Shown in pieces: positions 1-9,200 of a stretch of 35,473 nt of DNA. The notes below the pieces were generated by a model. The model saw only the letters and a list, made by a program, of their open reading frames with translations. It did not search any database and was not told the DNA's origin. Position 1 is the stretch's first letter. Each line of letters opens with the position of its first letter. Both the position numbers and the translations under genes were made by a program. The stretch covers positions 1 to 35,473 of the forward strand of contig JAGYPA010000033.1 of NCBI GenBank assembly GCA_018399255.1. Direction: 5' to 3'. This DNA is from Spirochaetales bacterium (lineage in GTDB: Bacteria > Spirochaetota > Spirochaetia > JABMQR01).

Positions 1-117
1 GATGCTGATCGAATTGAGATCGATGTGCAGAACATTCAATGCCGAAGAGGCTCTCGCTTCCGGGCGTCCGATCAACCATTGCTGAGACAATAAGGCTATA
101 CTGAGATGCAAGAAATG

Positions 118-177
118 CTGATGTTGACGCTGATGCTGATGCTGATGCTCATGCTGATGCTCATGCTGACGCTGACG
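118..177. repeat. 6-bp microsatellite after slyX
   Basis: About ten near-perfect copies of a hexamer (GCTGAT with GCTCAT and GCTGAC variants) lie 16 bp beyond the slyX stop codon. Read on the slyX strand and in the slyX frame, the array gives alternating His with Gln or Glu. Arrays of this kind can change length by slippage. Confidence 0.85.
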
Positions 178-192
178 ATATTCCGGACGGGT

Positions 193-399
193 TCAGTAGT
201 GGGGCGGTTTTTCGGAATTCCCACGATCCTCGGCAGCAAGCTCGAGCAGATCAGTCACCTTCTTACCCAGCTGCTCCGCTCTGGCTTCAATCATGCGTAT
301 CCGCTCCATCAGCTCAACAACAACCTCATTGAGCTGATGGAGCAGCTCTTCCTGATAGGCAAGCTGCGTTTCCAGGCGAATAAACCGATCTTCAGTCAT
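193..399 (-). CDS. slyX: SlyX family protein
   Basis: This 68-residue protein is an almost uninterrupted amphipathic helix (MTEDRFIRLETQLAYQEELL at the N-terminus) and ends in PPHY. The length, the coiled-coil heptads through residues 5-55 and the PPHY end are the hallmarks of SlyX. SlyX is a small soluble protein of poorly known function, first noted beside slyD in enterobacteria. A GAGG Shine-Dalgarno lies five bases before the ATG. A TTGACA box upstream on the same strand (457-462) could serve as its -35. The reading frame stays open after the TGA stop all the way to base 1 and passes through a 6-bp repeat that would encode His/Gln/Glu. The family is known from its sequence signature; the cellular role here is unknown. 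Confidence 0.88.
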   Translation of the reverse strand: MTEDRFIRLETQLAYQEELLHQLNEVVVELMERIRMIEARAEQLGKKVTDLLELAAEDRGNSEKPPHY

Positions 400-462
400 G
401 GTTTCCTCACTTGCGCCATTTTTCCAAAATGCTAAGCATTATTAAAAAATGGCTTTTGTCAA

Positions 463-476
463 TCGGTATTTACCGA
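463..476. promoter_or_regulatory. Palindrome between slyX and the AEC permease gene
   Basis: TCGGTATTTACCGA is a perfect 6+2+6 inverted repeat in the divergent intergenic region. It abuts a TTGACA box (457-462 read on the minus strand) pointing at slyX. On the other side it lies near a weak plus-strand TTGTCC/TATAAA pair (482-508). Position and symmetry suggest a repressor or activator site, but no regulator is identified. Confidence 0.3.
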
Positions 477-521
477 CTGATTTGTCCTCTTACTATACCT
501 TATATAAAAGTTCTTGAAAAC

Positions 522-539
522 CAGCCCTCACCCGGGCTG
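522..539 (+). other. Hairpin in the leader of the AEC permease gene
   Basis: CAGCCC (522-527) pairs with GGGCTG (534-539) around a six-base loop, 33 bases before the start codon. There is no T-run, so it is not a typical terminator. Confidence 0.3.
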
Positions 540-571
540 TACAAACAGCCCCCCTCTCCGTATGCTGACCT

Positions 572-1615
572 ATGGAAAAAATCCTATACTCTTTCATATT
601 AATACTCCTCGGACTGGCCTTTGGATATGCAATTCAGGTGCTGAACAACAAGGGGAGGATACAATTTGTAATTCCTGAGCTGCGGGCTCGAAAACTGATG
701 CAAACCGCAGCCCTGCTCATCCTGTCGCCGATTACCATCGTCACAAGTGTCTGGATTTCTTCGTGGAATCACCCGAAAATGATCGCTCTCCCAGGAATCG
801 GTCTGTTCGCCCTGGCTTTGGGAGCACTGGCTGCAGCCTTTTTCGCCCGGATACTGTCGCTGTCGCGCGCCCAGACCGGAACGTACGTAGTAAGCGGCGG
901 ATTCTCAAATCTCGGCTCGCTTGGCGCGCTGTTTGTCTTTATTTTCCTGGGGGAAGAGGGATTTGCCCTGGTCGCATTCTACTCACTGTTTGAACGTTTT
1001 TTCTACTTCCTATTCGGCTTCCCCTTTGCCAGAAGGCACAGCCGGTTTTACAGCGGCAGCGGAAATAAAAGCGGCAGCGGCGCCAACAGATACAGCAGTG
1101 GAGCCAGCAGCAAACCTGAAAAAGGTTCTGCAGCAGCATTTTTCCGCCTGCTTATCGACCCCTATGTATCTGTGACCTTTCTTGCCCTGCTTAGCGGTAT
1201 TCTGCTTAACCTTTCAGGACTTCCCCGACCCGAGGCTTTCGGCCGCGTCAACAGCATACTGATTCCCTTATCCTCATTTATCCTGCTCACATCGATCGGA
1301 ATGGCAATGCGCTTCAGCCGCATGAAACAGTATATCAAGCCAGCCCTGATCATGGCCGGCATAAAAAGTCTCCTGGTTCCGGCCTCTGCCATGGCTCTGG
1401 CATTCACTTTCGGCATGCAGGCAATAGCCGGCGGCCTGCCGCTGAGGGTTATCCTCATCCTCTCCGCAATGCCGGTCGGCTTCACCTCGCTGGTCCCCCC
1501 CACTATCTATGAACTTGACGTAGACCTGGCAAACACCAACTGGCTTATATCCAATGCGTCACTGGTCCTGGTCATCCCCGTTCTCTGGATAATTCTCCGT
1601 TACCTGCTGCCGTGA
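572..1615 (+). CDS. AEC-family permease (auxin efflux carrier-like)
   Basis: This 347-residue integral membrane protein has about ten hydrophobic segments in two halves, as in the bile/arsenite/AEC transporter fold. The C-terminal half holds the family-typical SAMPVGFTSLVPPTIYELD stretch followed by the ANTNWLIS segment. AEC proteins export small organic anions or malonate/malate-like compounds; the substrate here cannot be told. Between the halves, at about residues 160-190, lies a Gly/Ser-rich hydrophilic insert carrying repeats of SGSG/SGA type, likely a cytoplasmic loop grown from an AGCGGC repeat. The ATG at 572 has no convincing Shine-Dalgarno. The gene stands alone, divergent from slyX and 84 bp ahead of the ribonuclease D gene. 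Confidence 0.8.
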   Translation: MEKILYSFILILLGLAFGYAIQVLNNKGRIQFVIPELRARKLMQTAALLILSPITIVTSVWISSWNHPKMIALPGIGLFALALGALAAAFFARILSLSRAQTGTYVVSGGFSNLGSLGALFVFIFLGEEGFALVAFYSLFERFFYFLFGFPFARRHSRFYSGSGNKSGSGANRYSSGASSKPEKGSAAAFFRLLIDPYVSVTFLALLSGILLNLSGLPRPEAFGRVNSILIPLSSFILLTSIGMAMRFSRMKQYIKPALIMAGIKSLLVPASAMALAFTFGMQAIAGGLPLRVILILSAMPVGFTSLVPPTIYELDVDLANTNWLISNASLVLVIPVLWIILRYLLP

Positions 1616-1665
1616 GAGTTCCGAAGGACAGCCGGACGAACGAGACAGTCCCGAAGAACAGCCGG
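1614..1665. repeat. Short direct repeat, period 30 bp
   Basis: A 22-bp segment (1614-1635) recurs at 1644-1665 with three mismatches; both copies end in ACAGCCGG. It fills most of the gap between the AEC permease and ribonuclease D genes. No hairpin or T-run is apparent. Confidence 0.55.
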
Positions 1666-1699
1666 GGAGTATTCATACTTTTTTATCGCTGGTATACTG

Positions 1700-2584
1700 A
1701 TGCCCATGAACATACGAGAACTGAAAACAAACAAAGAAATTCTTGACTATCTTGCCGACATAAAAGAGCGGAAAATCGAATCTATTGCCATGGACCTTGA
1801 AGGAGAGTTCAACCTCCACTGCTATGGTGAGCATCTCTGTCTCGTCCAGATCTATGACGGCGAAAGGGAAATAATCATCGACCCGATCCAGAACCCCGGA
1901 CTGTCAGCCCTGACCGAACTCTTTACCAGTCGTGACTTTCTGAAAATCATGTACGATTCTTCCAGCGACGCTTCACTCATCCACCACGTCCTCGGGGTGC
2001 GCATAACCTCCATCCTGGATCTGAGACCTGCCGTGGCCCTGCTCGACTATGATAAAAACAGTCTTTCTGCCATCCTCGAGCATGAGTTCCAGATACCTCC
2101 CACAACAAAAAAGAAATTCCAGCAATACAACTGGATGCGCCGGCCCCTCTCCCCGGAAGCGGTTACCTACGCAATGGATGATGTCCGGATGCTCTTCAAA
2201 CTGAAGGACCGCCTGCTGGAAAAACTGATTTCCCGGAACCTGCTGGACCTGTATATCCTGAAAAATCTCTCTATCCAGAACGGCCCCATGAAAAGCCTGG
2301 ATGCCGACCGCTATAAAAAAGCTAAAGGCTACAGCCGTCTTTCGAGCGGAAGAAAAGCCCTGTTCAAGGATCTTTTCACCGCCCGGGAAGAAATAGCCAG
2401 AAAAGCCGACAAGCCGCCAAACACCGTATACCCCAACCATGCCCTTATGGACCTTGCCGCAGCCCGGAACCCGGCCGATTACCCCATAGGACGTTCTCTT
2501 GGAAAAGGGTACCCGGAACACCTGAGGGAACAACTTGCCAATGAATTGGAAACAGTTGTCAAAACCCATGGAAGCAGAAATTGA
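1700..2584 (+). CDS. rnd: Ribonuclease D-like 3'-5' exonuclease with HRDC domain
   Basis: This 294-residue protein has the DEDDy exonuclease fold. Residues D32 and E34 lie in AMDLEGEF, D90 in the MYDSSSD segment, and Y157 with D161 in the YAMDDVRML motif. These are the four metal-binding acids and the tyrosine of RNase D. Residues from about 210 to the end form a helical HRDC-like domain (KALFKDLFTAREEIARKADK), the usual C-terminal nucleic-acid-binding part. The length is shorter than E. coli RNase D, which has two HRDC domains. RNase D trims the 3' ends of stable RNA precursors in the cytoplasm. ATG codons at 1700 and 1706 are both possible starts. The stop overlaps the start of the methyltransferase gene by one base, so the two are translationally coupled. 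Confidence 0.86.
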   Translation: MPMNIRELKTNKEILDYLADIKERKIESIAMDLEGEFNLHCYGEHLCLVQIYDGEREIIIDPIQNPGLSALTELFTSRDFLKIMYDSSSDASLIHHVLGVRITSILDLRPAVALLDYDKNSLSAILEHEFQIPPTTKKKFQQYNWMRRPLSPEAVTYAMDDVRMLFKLKDRLLEKLISRNLLDLYILKNLSIQNGPMKSLDADRYKKAKGYSRLSSGRKALFKDLFTAREEIARKADKPPNTVYPNHALMDLAAARNPADYPIGRSLGKGYPEHLREQLANELETVVKTHGSRN

Positions 2585-3375
2585 TGAAATCCGAAACTCC
2601 TTTTTATACCGATATTGCCGATTACTACGACTCAATTTTCCCCCTGAACGAGGCTGCGGTCCGATGGACAGAAAGGCACCTGAAGGATCAGCAAAAGGCT
2701 GATCTGCTCGATATAGGCTGCGGAACAGGAAGCCTTGCTCTAGCCCTGGCTGGAAAGTTCGCTTCTGCAGCCGGGATCGACCTGGACGCCCGCATGATAG
2801 AGAAAGCAAGGGAAAAAGCCGCCGCCAGCGGCAGTTCAGCTGTTTTTCATGTTCTCAACATGCTGGATTGTGCAAAGAAGTTCACAAATGGATCTTTTGG
2901 TGCTGTACTGTGTCTCGGCAATACAATCGCCCACCTGACGCAGCCCGACGATACCGGGAAATTCTTTTCGGTTGTCTATCGGCTGCTCTCCCCGGGCGGC
3001 ACATTCCTGCTGCAGGGACTCAACTATAGTTATATAATGGATAACAACATAACTGCCCTGCCTCCCATCGAGCAGCATGGCGTGAAATTCATCAGAAGCT
3101 ATAAGCCTGCGCAAATCCCGGGCCTGCTCGAATTCTCCACAGTGCTGTCAGCAGCCGCTTTGACCCCAGTCAACGGCAAATACCCCGAAACCTCAGCAAG
3201 CAATCATGAGGCTGTCATTACCGGAAACACGCTGCATAACCCGCTGCGCCCGGACACCCTCCAGGCTCTGCTTCAAGCAGCAGGATTTTCAGACATCAAG
3301 CTGTCCGGCGGCTTTGACGACTCCCCGCTGACCCCCCAGTCACTTCCGCTGGTAATCTCCTGCAGAAAAGCTTAA
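2584..3375 (+). CDS. Class I SAM-dependent methyltransferase
   Basis: This 263-residue protein begins with the ATG inside TGATG at the end of the ribonuclease D gene; a TTG one codon earlier is also possible. The AdoMet-binding motif LLDIGCGTGS lies at residues 41-50. It is followed by the acidic end of strand 2 (GIDLDARM) and a motif III-like LSPGGTFLL. This is the Ubie/Coq5-like fold of small-molecule methyltransferases. The C-terminal half (SDIKLSGGFDDSPL) is typical of generic members. The substrate is unknown. Its coupling to ribonuclease D might suggest an RNA-linked role, but the sequence looks like a small-molecule enzyme, so I do not assign one. Confidence 0.82.
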   Translation: MKSETPFYTDIADYYDSIFPLNEAAVRWTERHLKDQQKADLLDIGCGTGSLALALAGKFASAAGIDLDARMIEKAREKAAASGSSAVFHVLNMLDCAKKFTNGSFGAVLCLGNTIAHLTQPDDTGKFFSVVYRLLSPGGTFLLQGLNYSYIMDNNITALPPIEQHGVKFIRSYKPAQIPGLLEFSTVLSAAALTPVNGKYPETSASNHEAVITGNTLHNPLRPDTLQALLQAAGFSDIKLSGGFDDSPLTPQSLPLVISCRKA

Positions 3376-3400
3376 ACCCTATAGGAAGGAGGTCGGCAGC

Positions 3401-4630
3401 ATGTCACTTAATCTGACTCTTATCATTATCGTTCTCGGGGGCTGGCTTTCCGGTAAATTTTTTGCCCGCATCAAACTGCCCTCGGTTCTTGGCATGGTGC
3501 TGTTCGGTATCGCCGCCGGACTTGCCGTAGGAGACCGCATACCGGCTATCCTCTGGGAACTGGAGCCGTTTCTCAAATCCTTTGCCCTGATAGTGATTCT
3601 TCTGCGGGCTGGGCTCGGCATAAGCCGGACGGCCCTGAACAAAGCCGGACGAACAGCTATTCTTATGGCTTTTGTTCCCTGCCTGTTTGAGGGAGCTTTT
3701 CTCACTGCAGCGTTTCATCTGGTTTTTTCCTTTTCCTGGCCTACCGCAGGGCTGACAGCCTTCATGCTCTCTGCCGTCTCACCGGCAGTTATAGTACCAG
3801 CCATGCTTGAGCTGAAAAACAAGCGGATTGGAGAAAAAAACGATGTTCCCACCATAATCCTTGCAGGTGCCTCGGTTGACGACGTCTTTTCCATAACCCT
3901 GTTCACCATTTTCCTCAGTCTGGCAGCCGGAGAAAAGACGGCCATTGCTGCATCCCTGCTTTCTATTCCGCTTTCTATCGGCGGAGGCATTATCGCCGGC
4001 CTTATTCTCGGCGCTGCCCTTATGCTAATTCTGAAAAAACATCATAACAATATCCGGGCAACAGAAAAACTTCTCATCCTGCTTGCTGCCGCTCTTCTTC
4101 TGGTGCAGGTAGGCGAACAGCTGCACTATGCGGCATTGATCGGCGTCATGACCATGGGCTTTATCATACTGGAACGTTCTGAGCCCATAGCATCGGAACT
4201 CTCCCTCAAACTTTCAAAACTCTGGATATTTGCCGAAATTATCCTTTTTGTCCTTATCGGGCTGTCTGTTGATCCTGCTGTCGCAGCCTCGGCCGGACTG
4301 CAGGGGATTGCCGTTGTCTTCGGCGGACTGCTGTTCCGCGGAGCAGGGGTGCTGCTGGCCTCTGCCGGCTCTGGTCTATCGTGGAAAGAGCGAATATTCT
4401 GCGTAATTGCCTATATCCCCAAAGCCACCGTCCAGGCAGCTCTGGGCAGTGTCGCCCTCGCCTACGGCATACCGGGGGGTGAACTGATTCTTGCTCTGGC
4501 GGTACTTTCTATCATAGTTACTGCTCCCCTCGGGCTTATCGGCATCCGCCTGAGTGCGCCGCGTCTGCTTGGCTTCCCGCTGGAAAACCTGGCAGAAAGT
4601 TCAGGTTCTGAGAGCCCGCTGGAGTTATAG
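3401..4630 (+). CDS. Cation:proton antiporter (CPA superfamily)
   Basis: This 409-residue protein has about 12-13 membrane segments. It begins with the family-typical LGGWLSGKFFARIKLPSVLG stretch (residues 12-31), seen in Na+/H+ and K+/H+ exchangers. The paired aspartates D160-D161 in GASVDDVFSI match the ion-binding DD site of electrogenic CPA2-like antiporters. It exchanges Na+ or K+ for H+ across the inner membrane; which cation is not decidable here. A strong AGGAAGGAGG Shine-Dalgarno lies 8-9 bases before the ATG. It follows the methyltransferase gene by 25 bp, so the three genes from 1700 may be one transcript. It could share the Na+ cycle with the pyrophosphatase and Mrp complex elsewhere in the window (inference). 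Confidence 0.86.
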   Translation: MSLNLTLIIIVLGGWLSGKFFARIKLPSVLGMVLFGIAAGLAVGDRIPAILWELEPFLKSFALIVILLRAGLGISRTALNKAGRTAILMAFVPCLFEGAFLTAAFHLVFSFSWPTAGLTAFMLSAVSPAVIVPAMLELKNKRIGEKNDVPTIILAGASVDDVFSITLFTIFLSLAAGEKTAIAASLLSIPLSIGGGIIAGLILGAALMLILKKHHNNIRATEKLLILLAAALLLVQVGEQLHYAALIGVMTMGFIILERSEPIASELSLKLSKLWIFAEIILFVLIGLSVDPAVAASAGLQGIAVVFGGLLFRGAGVLLASAGSGLSWKERIFCVIAYIPKATVQAALGSVALAYGIPGGELILALAVLSIIVTAPLGLIGIRLSAPRLLGFPLENLAESSGSESPLEL

Positions 4631-4677
4631 CCTGATCGGCCGGGATATGGTATCCTGACCTCTGACCAGATCGTCGA

Positions 4678-4700
4678 ATTATATAGTCGCATTATATAGT
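4678..4700. repeat. ATTATATAGT direct repeat upstream of the lipoprotein gene
   Basis: The 10-mer ATTATATAGT occurs at 4678-4687 and 4691-4700, a 13-bp period. The A+T-rich pair may hold the -10 region of a promoter for the small lipoprotein gene, but no good -35 is visible at standard spacing. Confidence 0.4.
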
Positions 4701-4719
4701 TAAATTTTAAAAAAGTGCA

Positions 4720-4741
4720 AAGCATCACAGATATGATGCTT
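4720..4741 (+). promoter_or_regulatory. Hairpin abutting the Shine-Dalgarno of the lipoprotein gene
   Basis: AAGCATCA (4720-4727) pairs perfectly with TGATGCTT (4734-4741) around a six-base loop. The stem ends directly before the GAGGAG ribosome-binding site (4742-4747). It is positioned to affect ribosome access or to protect the 5' end of the message. There is no U-tract, so it is not an intrinsic terminator. Confidence 0.45.
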
Positions 4742-4754
4742 GAGGAGTAAATGC

Positions 4755-5063
4755 ATGAGTTATAAAACTGTCTCTCTGCTGGTTCTTATTATGCTGACCC
4801 TGACCCTGGCCCTGACCAGCTGTATTCCGGAAACCTCCGTCATCATCACCGAAGGAACCGACTCATCGGGGTTCCTGATGGGCATATGGCACGGCTGGAT
4901 AGCCCCGGTATCCCTGATTGCAAAAATTTTCAACGATTCCTTCACCATCTATGATTCCGACAATACCGGCTTCTGGTATGACTTCGGTTTCTATATCGCC
5001 ATCCTCGGAGGATTCGGCGGCTTCAGCCTGGTAAGAAGAAAAAGCAAGTCAGACAAGGACTAG
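4755..5063 (+). CDS. Small lipoprotein with one C-terminal membrane segment
   Basis: This is a 102-residue protein. The start at 4755 is chosen because GAGGAG sits seven bases upstream. Residues 5-22 form a signal peptide ending in the lipobox LTSC with Cys23, so signal peptidase II processing is expected. The mature part holds an aromatic WHGWIAP stretch, then FNDSFTIYDSDNTGFWYDFG, a hydrophobic helix and a basic KRKSKSDKD-like tail. I recall similar small proteins with a W-H-G-x-I-A-P core in other bacteria, but I know no assigned function. The signal peptide contains a Thr-Leu repeat encoded by a CTGACC hexamer array. Its 3' end overlaps that of the convergent membrane-protein gene by 41 bp. 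Confidence 0.7.
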   Translation: MSYKTVSLLVLIMLTLTLALTSCIPETSVIITEGTDSSGFLMGIWHGWIAPVSLIAKIFNDSFTIYDSDNTGFWYDFGFYIAILGGFGGFSLVRRKSKSDKD

Positions 5064-6145
5064 CAGCTGCCCCGGCAGCTATCGGGAATCTGTCGGTACA
5101 CTTCTCTCGCTCACGCTCTCGCTTCTTCTCCCGCTGCCGCCCTCGCTCTCGCTTCCCTTTCCCGCTCCGGCCGCCGGCACGATCCCAGAGATAGCCGATG
5201 ACCAGCAGGGCCTCAGTTCCGCCGTAGAGGGCCACGGGAATAAACAGCACCTCATACACATGGGAAAATCCCCGGACAAATCCATACACCAGCAGTATCG
5301 AAAGGATAAAACCGGCCAGGGCAGACCATGCATGAGCAGGCTTGAGCTTCCAGGTATGCATCTGCGTGAGAAAACATCACCAGAAATCCGAAAAGAAACA
5401 TCGGCCAGATTTCCATTTCCTTATACACCGTGATCAGGGTTCCATGAATTACCACAAAGAACTCAAGCAATACGATCCAGGACTTGCTGTAATGGATCCG
5501 GGTCTTGAAAAGATTCTGCTGGGTGAAGAGGAGAAACATGTAGATAAACCCGCTGAGCAGACCCCAATTGCCGTCCATCGGATGAAACCAGAAGGTATAA
5601 ATCAACGCCAGTGAGATATAGGGCCCGTGCCATCTTTTCACCAATTCCAGCATCTTTTTCGGGGGAGCAAACTTTCTGCCCCAGAAGAGACCCCTGACCG
5701 GGATCATGAGATACAGAATCAGGATCAGCATAACAATTACTGAGCCCTGGCTGGTCCAGATGGGAACATCTTTGGCCAATCCGTCATACCAGATATGCGT
5801 CTGCAGAAGATGGAGAAGCACAAAGACGATATTCACGTTATACATCATAAGATTGTATTTAGTAATCCCGTTCTTATCCTCAGGCTTAACCTGCCTCCCC
5901 TTGAACAGTATCCACCCGGCAGCAGTCAGGTGGAGTGCAAATCCCAGCCAATAGCTCATCCTGGCGGCCTTCGTAGTAGAGGCCAGCTGCCAGAAGTACC
6001 AGGCAGAACCGGAGTCGGGAGGAAGCGGGTAAAACCTCGTAACCAGCATGGGGGTCAGGATTGCCGTGACAAGTGTTATCAAGCTGAAAATTACCATCGA
6101 CATCTTGAAAAGTGCTGTCGCCTTCATCTCTTCCCTGTGAATCAT
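5023..6145 (-). pseudogene. Frameshifted multi-pass membrane protein, cytochrome b561-like candidate
   Basis: Two overlapping minus-strand frames make one protein. The N-terminal part reads from the ATG at 6145, which has an AAGGAG site eight bases upstream. It holds about seven membrane segments with histidines in several of them (RWHGPYISLALIYTFWFHPM, FFVVIHGTLITVYK). At about 5352-5372, just after GFLVMFSHA, the sense continues in another frame as MHTWKLKPAHAWSALAGFIL with two more membrane segments. A one-base change would join them. Intramembrane histidines recall haem-b cytochromes of the b561/ferric reductase type, but I cannot name the family. The last 45 residues are Arg/Glu/Lys-rich low complexity (RERGRQREKKRERERE), encoded by a hexamer-like repeat, and run into the opposite-strand lipoprotein gene. 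A sequencing error is an alternative to a true lesion. Confidence 0.6.
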
Positions 6146-6237
6146 AGAACCTGCTCCTTCATCAAGGATAGTATGCATATCCTGATTCCACTATACCGGC
6201 AAGCGCAATATATGACTAGACCTGTACTCTCGAGCTC

Positions 6238-6246
6238 TGGTATAAT
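6238..6246 (+). promoter_or_regulatory. Extended -10 promoter for the GH38-family gene
   Basis: TGG TATAAT (6238-6246) is a perfect extended -10 element. The inferred start is near 6253, 14 bases before the ATG at 6267. No good -35 box is seen, which extended -10 promoters tolerate. It lies between the divergent membrane-protein gene and this gene. Confidence 0.4.
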
Positions 6247-6266
6247 TGCGGTTTGAGGTCAGGTTG

Positions 6267-9200
6267 ATGAAAATATCGCGGCTGCTCAGAAAAAAAACTC
6301 CCGATACCGGCTTCAGCGAGGTCACACAGCTTTACCTCGCTGCATTTGCTCAGCTTGATACACAATTCCGCTGGAATTATGCGGCCTCCATCTCACGCTA
6401 TCTTAAACAGACTCTGGAAGAAAATTTTTCCCTGCTGGAAGCCTATCCCCATTATCGCTTTAACTTTCCCGGAGCTGTTCGCTATGCCATGGTAAAAGAG
6501 TATTATCCTGAACTTTTCCATCGCCTCGAAAGATATATCCGGGAACACCGCTGGTATCCGGCCGGAACAGCACTCGAAGAGACAGATGCAGTTATCCCCT
6601 CCGCAGAATCGATGATAAGAAATATCCTCTACGGCCAACGGTTTTTCCTTCGTGAGTTCAATTACTCCAGTACCGACTATATGCTGCCCGGCAGTTACGG
6701 ATTTCCCGAAAGCCTCCCCTCAATCCTCGCCCACTGTCGAATATCAGGATTTTCAACCCGAAAACCCCGCCGGATGCCCCGCCGGCATAAGCAAAAACTC
6801 CCGTTCACTCTCGGCATATGGATAAGCCCGAACGGTGACTCTGTACCGACAGCCATCGATGCCGCAAACTGTTCCCCGCACAGCATAATTCCCTCTCTAA
6901 CTTTTGCAAAATGGTTCTCCGATGCCAAAAGGAACCGGAAAAAATTTTCCGTCCCCAAGGGTTTCCGATTTTTCGGCAGGGGCAATACCGGCGGCGCACC
7001 TCATAAGAAATTTATCAACTCCCTTGAAAAAAGACTGGAAAAGCCGGTTCCCCGGCTCCGTATGGAGGCCTCGGACCGGATTTTTACATCTCTGACCCTC
7101 TCGGAAAAAGAAAAGCTGCCTGCCTATACCGGAAATTTGTTAACCTCCTGCCGTTCTGCCGGATCGTATACCTCCCAAGCTATGCTGAAACGGTGGAACC
7201 GTATGAACGAACAGCTTGCCTTTGCAGCTGAAACAGCGGCCGCCGCTGCTTTTCTGATTAACGGATCCGCAGCACCCTATCCCTCAGGCAAATTGGAGCA
7301 GGCCTGGTACCGGGTTATCGGCAGTCAGCAGCATACAGTCATGCAGGGAACCGCATCCCCTGAAGCCTATGCGTTCACCTATAACGATGAGGCCATCGCC
7401 CTGAACACCTTCAGCTCAATTCTCGAAGATGCAGCAGAATCAATTGCCCGCAGGATGGCTCTCCACGACCAGACAGTACGAAACAGCAAAGAACATGCCC
7501 TGCTTGTCTTCAATGCAGCCGGTATCAGCAGGAGCAGTCTTACCGAGGCGGAAATTTCCGGAGTGGAATATTCCAGCAAGCTCAGGGCTTACGATCCCGA
7601 AGGGAATCTCCTGCCCATGCAGATCCTCGATCAGAAAGGCAATCAGGCATCGGTTCTTTTAGCCTCGCCCCTCCCGGCAGCAAGCTGGACGCTGTTATCA
7701 GCTCGGGAAGATGCGCATGTGCAGAATCCTCCAATCCAGTATCCGGTTTCCGTCCGTAAGATTGACGGCGGAATCCAGATGGAAAACCGTTTGTACCGGC
7801 TGAAAATCTCCTCAGCCGGATTGATCACCTCAATTTACCTCAAAGAGGCAGAAGGGCTGCCTGGAAAAGAATTTCTTGCTGCTCCCATCCAGTATGTCCT
7901 CCTGCGGGAAAAACCCCACCCGAACAGCTCGGAAAGCATGCATTGGCATGACAGAAAACGAAAACCGGTCATCGCAGCGCAGACCGGAGCCCGGATTCTG
8001 GTAACGGAACAGGGGCCGCTGCGGGCAACCGTATCGGTTGAGTTCACCCTCGGCAGGGGATCGCGTGTAATTAAAAAAATATCTCTCTGCAGCACCGGCG
8101 ATGAGGAACTGATCCAGATAACCGACAGGTTTTCCTGGCAGGAACGGGGCTGGACGCTGAAAGTCGGCTTTCCGCTTGCGGTTTCCAACCCCCAAACTCT
8201 CGCCACCAGAGAGTTGTCTCAGGAACAGCAGAAAAAAAACAGACCCGATCTCTATGAGTTTCCTTTCCATACCTGGCTGGACCACACCGATACCGCAGGT
8301 GAATTCGGCATGTCAATCATTTGTCCCGGAAAATATGGCTTTGATAAACCCGAAGACAATATTCTCCGTCTGACACTGCTGCATACACCCGCAAGATGGC
8401 CGCTTTTTTCGCTGTTCAATGATCAGGCAACCCAGGACTGGGGCCGCCACTGCACGACCTATTCACTGTATCCCCACCGAGGCGACGCTGCGGCGGCAGA
8501 TACTGAAACTGCCGCTCAAAAAGTAAGCATCCCGAGCCGGGTGTTTCACCCGACTGCCGAAAAAGAGCGGCATTTTTCCTTACGCCCACAGCAGCCGTCC
8601 CCGGAGAAGCTGCCGAAAAGAATCGGCTTATACACCCTGTCCACTTCACAGGTCTCCGTTACAGCATGCAAAATGGCAGAGGATGATCATGAGAAGGGCA
8701 CACTTATCCTGAGACTGAAAGAAAACAGGGGCACGCCGCTCGAATCCGGAGAGCTTCACTTTACTACCCGCATCCTGGAAGCTGCCGAAGTCAGCGGGAC
8801 GGAGCAGATTATCGGCAACGTGAAAACATTCGGGCATGTGCTTCACTTCAGCATCAAAGCCCACGGCATCAAAACTTTTTCCATTCGCCTCGCGGCGTAT
8901 CCAGGAAGGAAATATGCCGAGGACCTTCCATATGCATTTATGGAATTTCCACGCAACACCCGCCTGATAAGCACAAACGGAGATGCCGCTGCCGGATCTG
9001 GTCCCCTGTTTCCGGCTGAACTGATTCCGGACATCATCAGCAATGGCCCGATCCCGTTCAGAATTGAAAAAAAGGAGGACCTGCATGCGGTCTCCTGCGG
9101 AGGGGAACTGCTGACGCTGCCTGATATAACTCCCGGCGTTCGGGCAGATACCCTCTACATTCTCGGCGCAGCCGATACCGACGTTGATGGAGTTTTCAGC

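Noticed and set aside
106..435. Plus-strand protein with a Leu-Met repeat
   Set aside because: It is antisense to slyX and owes its openness to the hexamer repeat; slyX is a clear family match.
1973..2809. Long minus-strand open frame across the ribonuclease D and methyltransferase genes
   Set aside because: It is antisense to two convincing genes and shows no family resemblance or membrane or signal logic.
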